From Erwinia endophytica (GTDB lineage Bacteria > Pseudomonadota > Gammaproteobacteria > Enterobacterales > Enterobacteriaceae), in NCBI RefSeq assembly GCF_009295515.1, contig NZ_RQVV01000012.1, forward strand, positions 17,038 through 81,037: DNA of 64,000 bases, in the 5' to 3' direction. A program made the position numbers and the translations under genes. The notes beneath the pieces were generated by a model. That model was not told the origin of the DNA and made no database searches. It was given only the letters and a program-made list of their open reading frames with translations. Positions 33,305-43,640 of the stretch are shown piece after piece. How positions within the stretch are numbered: position 1 is the first letter of the stretch; the number at the start of each line of letters is the position of its first letter.

Positions 33305-33623
33305 CTGGAGAGAGGGTGTAACGGGGGCATACGTTAAGAAAATCCAGCCGTCTCGTCAAGCTCCATTGTTGCGTATGCCTGATTTCTCACCACTATGCTT
33401 AATAGCTTTACATAATAATGTCCCCCTTGCGAGGGATGGCATCTCAGCCAGTACTGGTTTTGTGTGCTGAGAAGCATCAATGTGCAGCGTTATTTAATCA
33501 GCTCTACGGTTACTGTTATCGTCCCTCTCCCTTGCCCCTCGGGTCTGTCCCGTACCCAACGCGCTTTATCAATGACCCGCCATCAGCGATAATGGCGGTT
33601 TGCGCTTTCTCGAAGGGAAGATG
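33305..33623. other. Intergenic region before dcuS
   Basis: About 320 bp between thrW and dcuS. I see no gene and no convincing regulatory palindrome. A possible promoter (TTTACATAATAATG at 33,409-33,422) is too weak to call. Confidence 0.5.
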
Positions 33624-35246
33624 ATGAGCGGCTCGCAACAAAGCCTGTCGGCGCACAAACGGCCGATGAAACTGAGTACCTCGATTACATTGATGGTTTG
33701 CAGCGTTATGGTTTCGGTACTGTTGGTAGTCTATGCCCTGTATTTTGTGCAAATCAGTCATATTACCCGCGACGGATTGAAAGCGGCCGCCTTCGCCGTC
33801 GCCAGAACCCTAGCTGACGATCCCGTGGTGAAGCAGGCGCTGACTTATCCTCCCGACAGAAAGATTATCCAGCCAGTGGCGAGCCACGTGCAACAACGCA
33901 ACAATCTGCTGTTTGTGGTCGTGACCAATATGGACGGCATCCGTTACTCTCATCCCGACGCCCGCGTTATTGGCGAGCATTTTATTGGCGATGACCTGCA
34001 GCCAGCGCTGGCTGGCCACGAAAACACCTCAATTAACCGGGGCATGCTGGATGAAGCAATGCGGGTCTTCACGCCAGTCTATAACAACCAGCAACAGCAA
34101 ATAGGCGTGGTTTCGGTCGGTATTTCTCTGCGTAACGTTGCTGAGCAGATAAACCGCAGTCGCTGGAATATGTTGTGGGCCGTGCTGTTCAGTGTCCTGG
34201 TCGGCTCTCTGGGGATCTGGGTACTGGTACGGATCCTTAAGCGCATTCTGTTCGGTCTCGAACCTTACGAAATCTCCTCCCTGCTTGAGCAACGCCAGGC
34301 GATGTTGCAATCCCTGAAGGAAGGGGTGATCGCCATTGACCATGAAGGAAGAGTGACGCTGATTAATCACGCGGCACGTAAGATGCTGCTCTCGCCAGAC
34401 GAGTTGCTGCAGGGTAGACGCGTGGAGCCGGGAGCTCTGGTCGCGACGCTGCGTGAAGTCGTTCGCAGCGGCACCCCTGTTCAGGATCGAGAAATCAGCA
34501 GCTATGGCCGACTGTTTCTGTGTAATATTCTGCCAGTACGCAGTAACAACCAGGTGATTGGCGCCATCAGTACCTTCCGTGACAAGACCGAGATCCGCTT
34601 GCTGATGCAACGCCTGGATGGCATGGTCAGTTATGTCGATGCGCAGCGCGAGCGCTCGCACGAATTTATGAATAAGCTACACGTCATTCTTGGCCTGCTG
34701 CATATGAAGAATTATCCGCAACTGGAAGATTACATCCTACAGACGGCCAATAACTATCAGGAAGAAATCGGCGCCCTGCAGCATAAAATTCGCTCGCCAG
34801 TCATTGCCGGTTTTCTGTTGGGCAAAATGAACCGCGCCAAAGACGCCGGCCATACCCTGACGCTGTCCGAAGAATGTCTGGTGCCGGATAATCCCAATAA
34901 GCAGCAGGTTGCCGTACTGATTACCGTGCTGGGCAACCTGATTGAGAATGCCCTTGATGCGATGGCGGAGCATCCCGATGGCGAAATCAGCGTACTGCTG
35001 CATTATCATAACGGTTGGTTGGGCTGTGAGGTCAGCGACGATGGCCCCGGTATTGCGCCTGAACATATTCAGGCTATTTTTGATAAAGGTTTTACCAGCA
35101 AAGGCGGTGAACACGGCATAGGTCTGACGCTTGCCAGACAGCAAACCGAGGACATCGGCGGCAGCATCACGGTGGAATCCGAGCCCGGTGTGTTTACTCA
35201 ATTTTTTATTCAGTTACCCTGGGACATCGAAAGGAAGAGTGTGTGA
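33624..35246 (+). CDS. dcuS: Sensor histidine kinase DcuS
   Basis: 540 residues from ATG 33,624 (AAGGGA five bases before). Two transmembrane segments flank a periplasmic PAS/PDC sensor domain of about 140 residues (TRDGLKAAAFAVARTLADDP); then come a cytoplasmic PAS domain and the kinase core with H box RSHEFMNKLHVILGLL, N box NLIENALDAM and G boxes DDGPGIAP and GGEHGIGL. Similar to E. coli DcuS (543 aa) throughout. It senses external C4-dicarboxylates or citrate and phosphorylates DcuR, whose gene overlaps by 4 bp. Confidence 0.95.
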   Translation: MSGSQQSLSAHKRPMKLSTSITLMVCSVMVSVLLVVYALYFVQISHITRDGLKAAAFAVARTLADDPVVKQALTYPPDRKIIQPVASHVQQRNNLLFVVVTNMDGIRYSHPDARVIGEHFIGDDLQPALAGHENTSINRGMLDEAMRVFTPVYNNQQQQIGVVSVGISLRNVAEQINRSRWNMLWAVLFSVLVGSLGIWVLVRILKRILFGLEPYEISSLLEQRQAMLQSLKEGVIAIDHEGRVTLINHAARKMLLSPDELLQGRRVEPGALVATLREVVRSGTPVQDREISSYGRLFLCNILPVRSNNQVIGAISTFRDKTEIRLLMQRLDGMVSYVDAQRERSHEFMNKLHVILGLLHMKNYPQLEDYILQTANNYQEEIGALQHKIRSPVIAGFLLGKMNRAKDAGHTLTLSEECLVPDNPNKQQVAVLITVLGNLIENALDAMAEHPDGEISVLLHYHNGWLGCEVSDDGPGIAPEHIQAIFDKGFTSKGGEHGIGLTLARQQTEDIGGSITVESEPGVFTQFFIQLPWDIERKSV

Positions 35247-35962
35247 TTAATCTATTAATAGTTGATGATGATGCCATGGTCGCAGAGCTTAACCGCATCT
35301 ATATCAGCCAAATCCCGGGCTTCAGTTGTTGCGGTACCGCCGCCACGCTCCGACAGGCCAGGGAGATGATTAATGACCCGGCACAGGACATCGATCTGAT
35401 CCTGCTGGATGTTTATCTGCAGCAGGATAATGGACTGGATCTACTGCCGATGCTACGTACCACGCACAGCCCCATCGATGTGATTGTAATTTCGTCCGCC
35501 TCTGATGCGGCAACAATTCAGAAATCAATGCATTACGGCGTGGTGGATTACCTGATCAAACCGTTCCAGTTTTCTCGCTTTGAAGAAGCGTTAACTAACT
35601 GGCGCGAAAAGAAAAACCTGATGAGATCGCATCAATATTACGAGCAGGCGGATGTGGACCGCCTGATGCACGGCGGCGCGTCGGTGGCCGCAGATACACG
35701 CCGTCTGCCCAAAGGACTGACTCAGCAAACGCTGCGCACCCTTTGTCAGTGGATTGACCAGCATCCAACCACTGAGTTTTCAACCGATGAACTGGCGAAT
35801 GCGGTAAACATTTCGCGGGTATCCTGCCGCAAATATCTGCTCTGGCTGGCACAGATCAATATCCTGTTCACCAGCGTTCATTATGGCCTGACGGGTCGAC
35901 CGGTCTACCATTATCGCCTGCAGGCAGAGCACCATGAGCTGCTTAAGCAATATTGTCAGTGA
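35243..35962 (+). CDS. dcuR: Response regulator DcuR
   Basis: 239 residues, identical in length to E. coli DcuR. Receiver domain with acidic pocket (VDDDAMVAELNR), phosphorylation site Asp56 (LILLDVYLQ) and Lys in YLIKPFQ; C-terminal helix-turn-helix (STDELANAVNISRVSCRKYL). It activates genes for anaerobic C4-dicarboxylate uptake and fumarate metabolism; here the neighbouring transporter, fumarase and reductase genes are the likely targets. Confidence 0.95.
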   Translation: MINLLIVDDDAMVAELNRIYISQIPGFSCCGTAATLRQAREMINDPAQDIDLILLDVYLQQDNGLDLLPMLRTTHSPIDVIVISSASDAATIQKSMHYGVVDYLIKPFQFSRFEEALTNWREKKNLMRSHQYYEQADVDRLMHGGASVAADTRRLPKGLTQQTLRTLCQWIDQHPTTEFSTDELANAVNISRVSCRKYLLWLAQINILFTSVHYGLTGRPVYHYRLQAEHHELLKQYCQ

Positions 35963-36911
35963 CCAGCCGGTAGTCACTATCCAGCAAGGTAAAGCGAAAC
36001 TGATGGCCAGAAGAGCAGATCACTTCACGCTGCTTAGTGACAAATATCGCCTCTATACCAGGTTGATGGCGTAGCGCCGCACAGCCTTTCTCCACGCCCA
36101 TGCCGTAAATCAGCGTGCTCCAGATATCACCGTCGAGAGAGTCGGTGGAGATGATGGTCACGCTATCCAGTTCGTTATCTAACGGGTAGCCGTTACGTGG
36201 GTCAAGAATATGGTGATAACACCGCCCATCTTGCTCAAAGTAACGTTCATATACGCCAGAGGTGACCACTGATTTATTCTCCACAAGAAGCGTCCCAACC
36301 AGGCTATCCACTGTGGAAAACGGCTTTTTCAATCCGACTGACCAACCTCCTGGCGGCGAGCCCAGCGTCTGCACGTTGCCACCAAGGTTAATTAATCCCT
36401 GCGTGACCCCTTGCGACTTCAGGTAGTCACGTACGCGATCGGCAATAAAACCTTTAGCAATGGCGCCCAAATCGATTTCCATCCCGGGCTGGGTCAAAAA
36501 TACCGTTTCTGCGGATTGATCGAGCTGTACCAATTCGGGTCGGGTACGGGGCAACAGTGCCGCAATCTCTTCAACTGACGGCACGCTGGCACCGCAAAAA
36601 CCAATGCGCCAGCGTTTCACCAAAGGTCCAATGGCCAGATTAAAACAACTGTCTTTCACCAAGCTGGCCGCCAAAGCACATTTAATCAATGCAAACACCG
36701 GCGCACTGACCGCCACCGCTGCACGGCCTGCCGCGTGATTAATCGCCATCACCTCAGATTGGGCACGGTTTACGGTCAGTAAATCTTCGTATTTTTTGAT
36801 TAAACGGAAGACCCGGGAGACAAGAGCCTCATTGTGTTCAAACAGTTTCAGCAGGATCGGCGAACCCATTAATACGGCGGAATAACCATAAACACCACGC
36901 TCAGACAACAT
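35943..36911 (-). CDS. apbE: ApbE-type FAD:protein FMN transferase
   Basis: 322 residues from ATG 36,911, preceded by GAGGAG. The ApbE signature is present: EIDLGAIAKGFIADRVRDYL, LINLGGNVQTLG and HHILDPRNGYPL. It lacks the lipoprotein signal of periplasmic ApbE, so it should act in the cytoplasm. It would attach FMN through a phosphoester to the Thr in the DAIAGAT motif of the adjacent reductase. A terminator hairpin (36,928-36,955) separates the two genes, so apbE may be made at a lower level. Confidence 0.92.
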   Translation of the reverse strand: MLSERGVYGYSAVLMGSPILLKLFEHNEALVSRVFRLIKKYEDLLTVNRAQSEVMAINHAAGRAAVAVSAPVFALIKCALAASLVKDSCFNLAIGPLVKRWRIGFCGASVPSVEEIAALLPRTRPELVQLDQSAETVFLTQPGMEIDLGAIAKGFIADRVRDYLKSQGVTQGLINLGGNVQTLGSPPGGWSVGLKKPFSTVDSLVGTLLVENKSVVTSGVYERYFEQDGRCYHHILDPRNGYPLDNELDSVTIISTDSLDGDIWSTLIYGMGVEKGCAALRHQPGIEAIFVTKQREVICSSGHQFRFTLLDSDYRLVTDNIA

Positions 36912-36927
36912 AAAGGGCTCCTCGCAT

Positions 36928-36955
36928 AAAAAACGCCCCGGCAATCACCGGGGCG
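36928..36955 (-). terminator. Terminator or attenuator between reductase and apbE
   Basis: Minus strand: CGCCCCGG-tgattg-CCGGGGCG followed by TTTTTT, directly after the reductase stop and before the apbE ribosome site. Confidence 0.8.
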
Positions 36956-36963
36956 CAGAGTGC

Positions 36964-39744
36964 TTAACGTTTTGCCCAGCTTGCCGCCTGATGACCCGCC
37001 AGGGTGCCAAAGATGATAATATCAGCCACCGCGTTACCGCCAATACGGTTACCCCCGTGGATGCCGCCAACCACCTCACCAGCGGCGTAAGCGCCAGGGA
37101 TCACCTGTTGCTGTTTATCCAGCACGGCGGTGTCGGTATTAATGGTCACGCCGCCCATCGTATGATGAACCCCTGGCGCAATGCGAATAGCATAGAACGG
37201 CCCCTGCTTTAACGGATTACGCATGCCGGTTTTGCGGCCAAAGTCCAGATCATTCTGCTGCTCCACAAAACCATTGTAACGCTCCAGCGTCGCCAGAAAG
37301 CGATGCGGGTCCATCTCCAGTTTAGCCGCCAGCTCGCACGGTGAATCAGCGCTGACCACAAAACCTTTTGCAAGGTACTCATCGGCGGCTTTATTTTTCA
37401 CCCGGACGTTCTCATCAAACACGATCCAGGCGTAATGCTCCGGCAACGCGATAATCGCCGCGGATACCTTATCGCGAGTTTCCATTTCATTGTAGAAGCG
37501 GTTGCCCTGTTGGTTAACCAGGATCGCCCCACCGCCGCGAATAGATTCTGAGATCAGATAGGAAGTGGTCTGTTCTACGGTGGGATGGATCTGGATTTCC
37601 CCCATATCTACCGTTCCCGCGCCGATATGCTCCAACAACGCAATACCACCGCCCGTGGCGCCTTTGTGGTTGGTGGTCACAAACCCCGCCAGATCCGGGC
37701 GATATTTCACCACCATTTGGCTATTGGCACTGAAACCGCCAGTGGCGACGATCACGCTTTTGGTACGGATGTGCAGTTCTTCGTGTTCATCTGTCAGCAA
37801 ACGCACACCGCTGATCGTACCGTGTTCAGTCAAAATTTCGCTCACTGAGGTATCAAGCATTACCTCAATTTCACGTTTAGTAATGTTACGCACCAGGCCG
37901 CTGATCAGATAACCGCCGACAGCGGATCCATCTCGCGGACGATGAGTACGATCGATGCTCATTCCTCCGGTGGTGGTGATGTCGTTGAGCATAATGCCGC
38001 GGTTGGCGAGCCACTCAATAGCCAGCGGCGCGTTTTCAACAAAGCGATGCAGCAGTGCCGGGTTGTTTTTGTTTTTGCCGCCTTTTAACGTTTCGGCAAA
38101 AAACAGCTCTTTGCTATCGTTGATGCCTTTCACCCGCTGGAAGCGGGTTTCCGCCGCATTCATCCCGGCGGATGCCTTAATGGTGTTACCGCCAATCGTG
38201 GGCATTTTTTCCACGATCAGCACCCGGGCCCCCTCGTCATGCGCCTGGATGGCGGCAGCCAGGCCGGCACCACCACTGCCAACAACCACAACATCATAAT
38301 CCTGTGGGACGGAGGGATTCATCCCTTCTTCCACCCTCCGCGCCTTGCTGGACTTCACCATGGCTTTCGAGACCGCTTTTTTCACTGCTTCGCTCTGCGC
38401 GGTGGCGCCAGCAATGGCGTCCACATGAGGGCTGTTAGCATGCAGAATACGCTCACGGATCGCTTCAAAATGGGTCACAAAGCTGACGTCATCCTCCGGA
38501 CCAGCAGCCAGCTCAATATCCGCGATACGGTCAGTATCAAGGCTGACGCTGATCACCCGTTCGTTTTGCTCATCCTGCACCTTCTCAATAAAAGTACCGA
38601 CTTTGAATTTCGCCGACGCCATGCTCATGTCACGGATTATTGCTTCAACCAGTGAGAAGCGCCACAGCGGCTCAGGAATGTGTTTCGCTTCACGTTGGGT
38701 GCTGTCGATAAGCAGCGGCAGATTTTCACCGCTGGCAATACGCTCAGCCCAGTCTGGATAGGCAATGCAGGCACGGCCTACCGCCACCAGGTCATAACCG
38801 TGCTCTATTGCCTGTTCGGCATCGACGGCATTAACCACACCGCCTACGCCCATCACCGGGATCTGCGCCAGTGTGGCGGAACGCATTGCCAGATAGTGGG
38901 TGATTAATGGTGTTGGATCACGGGTCTCAACGATCGACGGGCGCAAGGTGGAGCCCATGGAAAAATGCAGGTAGTCCAGGCCCCGTACTGCCAGTTTTTC
39001 CAGCAGATACAGAGTATCTTCAAACCTGATGCCAGGAACTTCCCTTTCTTCAGGTGAGAAACGATAGCCAATGATGAAGGAATCGTCAGCATACTGACGC
39101 ACCATCTGGTGGGTGATATCCAGCACAGCCAGAGGAAATTTAGCGCGGTTATCACGACTACCGCCCCATTGATCATCACGCTGATTAGAGTTGGGAGAGT
39201 AAAATTGCTGGATCAGATAGGTGTTAGCACCGTGAATTTCGACACCATCGAAGCCCGCCTGAATAGCCCGGCGCACGCCTTCGCCAAACTTAGCCACCAT
39301 ACCGTCCACTTCGTCAGTGGTTAATGCAATCGGGGTCACGGCACCCTCACGCGGCGTAGCCAGCGCACTGGGGGCAACTGGCGTACGACCGCCAATCAAC
39401 GTCGGCTCAACCATCCGGCCGCCGTGGTAAATCTGCAAAATGGCTTTAGAACCTTCAGCTTTGATCGCTTCGGCGATTTTTGCCAGTCCGGCGATCTTTT
39501 CATCATGATCGATACCAATGGCGCCGGGAAACGCCAGACCGAGATCATCGACAAAACAGCATTCCACCACGATGGCGCCAATGCTGCCAGCGCGTGCCCG
39601 ATAATACTCCACCAGATCGTGGGTAACCGAGCCGTCAAAGTAGCCGCTACAGGTAGTCATCGGCGCCATCAACAACCGATTTTTCAGTTCTGTACCATTC
39701 GGCAAAGTAAAGGGACTAAACATAAGTGATTTCGTGCTGATCAT
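36964..39744 (-). CDS. Soluble NADH:fumarate reductase-like flavoprotein (OYE + FMN_bind + FAD domains)
   Basis: 926 residues from ATG 39,744 (GGAG upstream). Residues about 5-360 form an Old Yellow Enzyme-type NADH oxidoreductase domain (EIHGANTYLIQQFYSPNSNQ). About 375-470 is an FMN_bind domain with the ApbE-target motif DAIAGAT. About 485-926 is a fumarate reductase flavoprotein domain (DVVVVGSGGAGLAAAIQA; HGGNRIGGNA). No signal peptide. This is the architecture of the cytoplasmic NADH:fumarate oxidoreductase described in Klebsiella. Fumarate is the likely acceptor given the fumarase and DcuSR next door, though related acids are possible. Confidence 0.9.
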   Translation of the reverse strand: MISTKSLMFSPFTLPNGTELKNRLLMAPMTTCSGYFDGSVTHDLVEYYRARAGSIGAIVVECCFVDDLGLAFPGAIGIDHDEKIAGLAKIAEAIKAEGSKAILQIYHGGRMVEPTLIGGRTPVAPSALATPREGAVTPIALTTDEVDGMVAKFGEGVRRAIQAGFDGVEIHGANTYLIQQFYSPNSNQRDDQWGGSRDNRAKFPLAVLDITHQMVRQYADDSFIIGYRFSPEEREVPGIRFEDTLYLLEKLAVRGLDYLHFSMGSTLRPSIVETRDPTPLITHYLAMRSATLAQIPVMGVGGVVNAVDAEQAIEHGYDLVAVGRACIAYPDWAERIASGENLPLLIDSTQREAKHIPEPLWRFSLVEAIIRDMSMASAKFKVGTFIEKVQDEQNERVISVSLDTDRIADIELAAGPEDDVSFVTHFEAIRERILHANSPHVDAIAGATAQSEAVKKAVSKAMVKSSKARRVEEGMNPSVPQDYDVVVVGSGGAGLAAAIQAHDEGARVLIVEKMPTIGGNTIKASAGMNAAETRFQRVKGINDSKELFFAETLKGGKNKNNPALLHRFVENAPLAIEWLANRGIMLNDITTTGGMSIDRTHRPRDGSAVGGYLISGLVRNITKREIEVMLDTSVSEILTEHGTISGVRLLTDEHEELHIRTKSVIVATGGFSANSQMVVKYRPDLAGFVTTNHKGATGGGIALLEHIGAGTVDMGEIQIHPTVEQTTSYLISESIRGGGAILVNQQGNRFYNEMETRDKVSAAIIALPEHYAWIVFDENVRVKNKAADEYLAKGFVVSADSPCELAAKLEMDPHRFLATLERYNGFVEQQNDLDFGRKTGMRNPLKQGPFYAIRIAPGVHHTMGGVTINTDTAVLDKQQQVIPGAYAAGEVVGGIHGGNRIGGNAVADIIIFGTLAGHQAASWAKR

Positions 39745-39756
39745 TGTCAACTCCAA

Positions 39757-40381
39757 AATTTTTAAAAAATTAAATTAAAAATTCGATTGCCGACAATATT
39801 TTTAGTTCTGATTATTTGTCGATGGCATGACACCAATATAATCCTATTTTTAATTACTAAAGCCATTACATTAGTTAAATAAGTATTGAAGCACACCAAT
39901 GACCTAAATAAACTTGTAGGACAAATCTTCCCAAGATATAAAAATTCACAACAGGAGAATAAATTTAACTTTTATTTTACCATCACCAAACCAGATAACC
40001 ATGCCGCCTTCACCAAGGCCTGCCGGGCTGGTAAGTTGATTCTTCCCTTTACGGATCACATGGGAAAAATCCCAATCTCTTTTAAACCGAGGGTTGAGTA
40101 AAATAAATTCGGCAATTTATTAGGCACCAAAAATATTAAACACTGAGTAAACGAATATGATTTATTGATCTTGATCAAAAGCAATCATTCCAGAAAGCGC
40201 AGAATATAAATATCATATGGATTTATTGTGAAAAAAATTAATGTACTGAGTTGCTATTCATAAAAATGAGGGCCGCCGCTTTTTACTCACCGATTAAGTA
40301 AAACAGTAACCACTAAAAAAAGCGACAACCAGACGAGACGAATAGCACAAACGAATCTTAAACTACTAGCAGACATGTACC
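39757..40381. promoter_or_regulatory. Divergent intergenic control region with a perfect FNR box
   Basis: About 625 AT-rich base pairs between the reductase (-) and transporter (+) genes. At 40,165-40,178 it has TTGATCTTGATCAA, a perfect match to the FNR consensus TTGAT-N4-ATCAA, about 200 bp before the transporter start. Oxygen-sensing FNR would induce the cluster anaerobically, alongside DcuR. A short frame at 39,886-40,101 is not convincing. Confidence 0.8.
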
Positions 40382-41893
40382 ATGACTGATAAAACACTCT
40401 CTCTGCCGCTAAAAAAAGCGGGCAATGCGAAGGCCGGTAAGAAAAATCGCCTGGTGATGATGGCGATCCCCGTTATCGTGGCCCTACTATTGTTGTGCGT
40501 GCCGACGCCGACAGGGCTTCCACCTTATGCATGGCACTTCTTCGCTATCTTCGTCGGCGTTATTGTCGGCCTGATTTTCGAGCCACTTCCCGGAGCCGTT
40601 ATCGGCCTGACTGGCGTGGTAGTTATCGCGCTGGGTAGCCAGTGGCTGTTATTCAGCCCGGAACAACTGGCTGATCCGAAATTCAAGCTCGCCGGTCAAT
40701 CGTTCAAATGGGCGGTAAGCGGCTTCGGTAACTCCACCGTATGGTTGATCTTTGGCGCTTTCATGTTCGCGGCTGGTTATGACAAGACCCAGTTAGGTCG
40801 CCGTCTGGCGCTGATCCTGGTGAAATACCTCGGCCGTCGCAGCCTGACGCTGGGCTATGCCATCACGCTGGCTGATCTGTTGTTGGCCCCCTTTACTCCA
40901 TCCAACACCGCACGCAGTGGCGGAACCATTTTTCCGATTATCTCCAACCTTCCGCCGCTGTACGGTTCTAAACCTAACGATCCCAGCGCACGTAAAATTG
41001 GTTCTTACCTGATGTGGGTCGCCATTACCGCAGCCTGTATCACCAGCTCAATGTTTCTGTCCGCTCTGGCACCAAACCTGCTGGCACTGGCGCTGGTAAA
41101 AAGCACGGTCGGTATCAATATCTCCTGGGGTACATGGTTTATCGCCTTCCTGCCGGTAGGCCTGTTATTGATCCTGACCATGCCGCTGTTGGCTTACTGG
41201 TTCTACCCGCCAGAAGTAAAAGTGAACGATGAGGTTCCACGATGGGCGAGCCGCGAGCTGGAAAAACTCGGCAGAATGTCACGTAATGAAATCCTGTTAC
41301 TGCTGTTCGTGTGTTGTGCGCTCATCATGTGGATTTTCGCAACCAGTTTTATTGAGCCCGCTCTCGCGGCGCTGCTGGTGATTGTGCTAATGCTGTGGAC
41401 GGGAGTGCTGGAATGGAATGATATCACCGGCAACAAAGCCGCCTGGAACACCTTCGCCTGGTTCGCCACACTGGTGGCGCTGGCTGACGGTCTCTCCTCT
41501 ACTGGTTTTATCGCCTGGCTGGGTAAGGAGGGCGGCGCACTGATGGGCGATATCTCTCCAGGAACCGCGACCATCGTCCTGCTGCTGGCGTTCTACCTGC
41601 TGCATTATCTGTTTGCCAGCACCACGGCGCACACCACCGCGTTGCTGCCTGCCGTACTGACTATCGCCGCCACCATTCCGGGTATCAATATGGAGGTATT
41701 CTGTCTGTTGACCGTCACCTCGCTGGGGATCATGGGAATTATTACGCCTTATGGCACCGGCCCAAGCCCGATATACTATGGTAGCGGCTATCTGCCGACG
41801 AAAGATTACTGGCGGTTGGGGACTATCTTCGGCGCCATTTTCCTGGCCGCTCTGTTAATGATTGGTTATCCGTGGATGGTAATGATGTTCTGA
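40382..41893 (+). CDS. DASS-family dicarboxylate/tartrate/citrate transporter (CitT/TtdT type)
   Basis: 503 residues with about twelve hydrophobic segments. DASS signatures include TPSNTARSGGTIFPI and, near the end, TPYGTGPSPIYYGSGYLPT. CitT and TtdT exchange citrate or tartrate for succinate. Between DcuSR, fumarase and a fumarate reductase, the likely role is uptake of malate, fumarate, tartrate or citrate in exchange for succinate. Substrate cannot be settled by eye. Confidence 0.88.
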   Translation: MTDKTLSLPLKKAGNAKAGKKNRLVMMAIPVIVALLLLCVPTPTGLPPYAWHFFAIFVGVIVGLIFEPLPGAVIGLTGVVVIALGSQWLLFSPEQLADPKFKLAGQSFKWAVSGFGNSTVWLIFGAFMFAAGYDKTQLGRRLALILVKYLGRRSLTLGYAITLADLLLAPFTPSNTARSGGTIFPIISNLPPLYGSKPNDPSARKIGSYLMWVAITAACITSSMFLSALAPNLLALALVKSTVGINISWGTWFIAFLPVGLLLILTMPLLAYWFYPPEVKVNDEVPRWASRELEKLGRMSRNEILLLLFVCCALIMWIFATSFIEPALAALLVIVLMLWTGVLEWNDITGNKAAWNTFAWFATLVALADGLSSTGFIAWLGKEGGALMGDISPGTATIVLLLAFYLLHYLFASTTAHTTALLPAVLTIAATIPGINMEVFCLLTVTSLGIMGIITPYGTGPSPIYYGSGYLPTKDYWRLGTIFGAIFLAALLMIGYPWMVMMF

Positions 41894-41901
41894 TTAACAA
41901 C

Positions 41902-41928
41902 TGCCGGGGAGAGCCCCCCGGCAGTGAT
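41902..41928 (+). other. Hairpin between transporter and fumarase genes
   Basis: CTGCCGGGG-agagcc-CCCCGGCAG, nine pairs, without a proper T-tract; probably sets the relative levels or stability of the two messages. Confidence 0.6.
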
Positions 41929-41948
41929 ATTTTAGGAGCAAAAAAACA

Positions 41949-43595
41949 ATGTCGAACAAGCCGTTTTATTATCAGAACCCTTTTCCACTGGCGCCTGATC
42001 AGACCGACTATTATCTGCTGAGCCGCGACCATGTGTCGGTAACCGAGTTTAACGGCCAGCCGATATTGCAAGTTGAGCCGGAAGCGCTGACACTACTGGC
42101 AAAGCAAGCCTTCCACGACGCATCCTTCATGCTACGCCCCGCCCACCAACGGCAGGTCGCGGATATCCTTGATGATCCCGAAGCGAGCGAAAACGACAAA
42201 TATGTCGCACTACAGTTCCTGCGTAATTCAGAGATCGCCGCCAAAGGCATTCTGCCCTCCTGTCAGGACACCGGCACCGCGATTATCATCGGCAAAAAAG
42301 GTCAATGCGTCTGGACTGGCGGCGGCGATGAGGCCGCACTGTCTCAGGGGGTTTATCACACCTATATCGAAGATAACCTGCGTTATTCGCAAAACGCCGC
42401 GCTGGATATGTATAAAGAGGTGAATACGGGAACCAATCTCCCCGCACAAATTGACCTGTATAGCGTGGATGGCGAAGAGTACAAATTCCTCTGTATCGCC
42501 AAAGGCGGTGGTTCTGCCAACAAAACCTATCTGTACCAGGAAACCAAAGCGCTGTTAGCGCCAGGCAAATTGCTGGCTTATCTGGTTGAGAAAATGCGTA
42601 CGCTGGGGACCGCCGCCTGCCCACCGTACCACGTGGCGTTTGTTATCGGCGGCACATCCGCCGAAGCCACGCTGAAAACCGTTAAACTGGCCTCCACACA
42701 TTACTACGATGGCCTGCCGATCACAGGCAATGAACATGGCCAGGCGTTCCGCGATGTGCAACTGGAACAGGAATTGTTGAAAGCCGCGCAGAAACTTGGC
42801 CTTGGCGCACAATTCGGCGGCAAATATTTCGCTCACGATATCCGCGTGATCCGCCTGCCGCGTCACGGCGCGTCCTGCCCGGTGGGAATGGGGGTTTCCT
42901 GCTCAGCCGACCGCAACATTAAAGCGAAGATTAATCGCGACGGTATCTGGATCGAAAAACTGGAAGATAATCCGGGTAAATTCATCCCTGAAAGCCTGCG
43001 TCATGCGGGTGAAGGTGAAGCGGTGAAGGTGAATCTGAACCGTCCGATGAAGGCGATCCTCGCGCAACTTTCCGACTTCCCGGTCTCTACGCGTCTGTCG
43101 CTGAGCGGTACCATTATCGTGGCACGCGATATCGCCCACGCCAAACTGAAAGAACGTATTGATAACGGCGAAGACCTGCCGCAGTACGTAAAAGATCACC
43201 CGATCTATTACGCGGGCCCGGCTAAAACACCTGAAGGCTATGCCTCCGGTTCGCTCGGTCCGACCACGGCGGGACGCATGGACTCCTATGTCGATCTGCT
43301 GCAATCTCACGGCGGCAGTATGATAATGCTGGCAAAAGGCAATCGCAGCCAGCAGGTCACCGATGCCTGCCACAAGCACGGTGGTTTCTACCTCGGCAGC
43401 ATCGGCGGCCCGGCCGCGGTACTGGCACAGCAAAGTATCAAGAGTCTTGAGTGCGTGGAATACCCTGAGCTGGGGATGGAAGCTATCTGGAAAATCGAGG
43501 TGGAAAATTTTCCGGCATTCATTCTGGTCGACGACAAGGGCAATGACTTCTTCCAGCAGATTCAGAGCAATCAGTGTGCCAGTTGCCATAAATAA
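41949..43595 (+). CDS. fumA: Class I iron-sulfur fumarate hydratase (FumA/FumB type)
   Basis: 548 residues, the length of E. coli FumA/FumB. Candidate Cys ligands for the 4Fe-4S cluster are in [22 protein letters not shown] and [10 protein letters not shown]; the C-terminal beta domain has [13 protein letters not shown]. It interconverts malate and fumarate. In this cluster it would make fumarate from malate as electron acceptor, which is the FumB-like role; the symbol A versus B is not decided by sequence. Confidence 0.94.
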   Translation: MSNKPFYYQNPFPLAPDQTDYYLLSRDHVSVTEFNGQPILQVEPEALTLLAKQAFHDASFMLRPAHQRQVADILDDPEASENDKYVALQFLRNSEIAAKGILPSCQDTGTAIIIGKKGQCVWTGGGDEAALSQGVYHTYIEDNLRYSQNAALDMYKEVNTGTNLPAQIDLYSVDGEEYKFLCIAKGGGSANKTYLYQETKALLAPGKLLAYLVEKMRTLGTAACPPYHVAFVIGGTSAEATLKTVKLASTHYYDGLPITGNEHGQAFRDVQLEQELLKAAQKLGLGAQFGGKYFAHDIRVIRLPRHGASCPVGMGVSCSADRNIKAKINRDGIWIEKLEDNPGKFIPESLRHAGEGEAVKVNLNRPMKAILAQLSDFPVSTRLSLSGTIIVARDIAHAKLKERIDNGEDLPQYVKDHPIYYAGPAKTPEGYASGSLGPTTAGRMDSYVDLLQSHGGSMIMLAKGNRSQQVTDACHKHGGFYLGSIGGPAAVLAQQSIKSLECVEYPELGMEAIWKIEVENFPAFILVDDKGNDFFQQIQSNQCASCHK

Positions 43596-43612
43596 GGTTG
43601 AGTGAGACACAG

Positions 43613-43640
43613 CGGGCGCCTCACGCGCCCGTTTATTTTA
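43613..43640 (+). terminator. Terminator after the fumarase gene
   Basis: CGGGCGC-ctcac-GCGCCCG followed by TTTATTTT, between the convergent fumarase and LysE-family genes; it may serve both strands weakly. Confidence 0.75.

Noticed and set aside
34029..34661. 210-codon minus frame inside dcuS
   Set aside because: Antisense shadow of dcuS, whose domains are all recognisable.
39886..40101. 71-codon frame in the divergent intergenic region
   Set aside because: No convincing start site and no family. The region is AT-rich control DNA.
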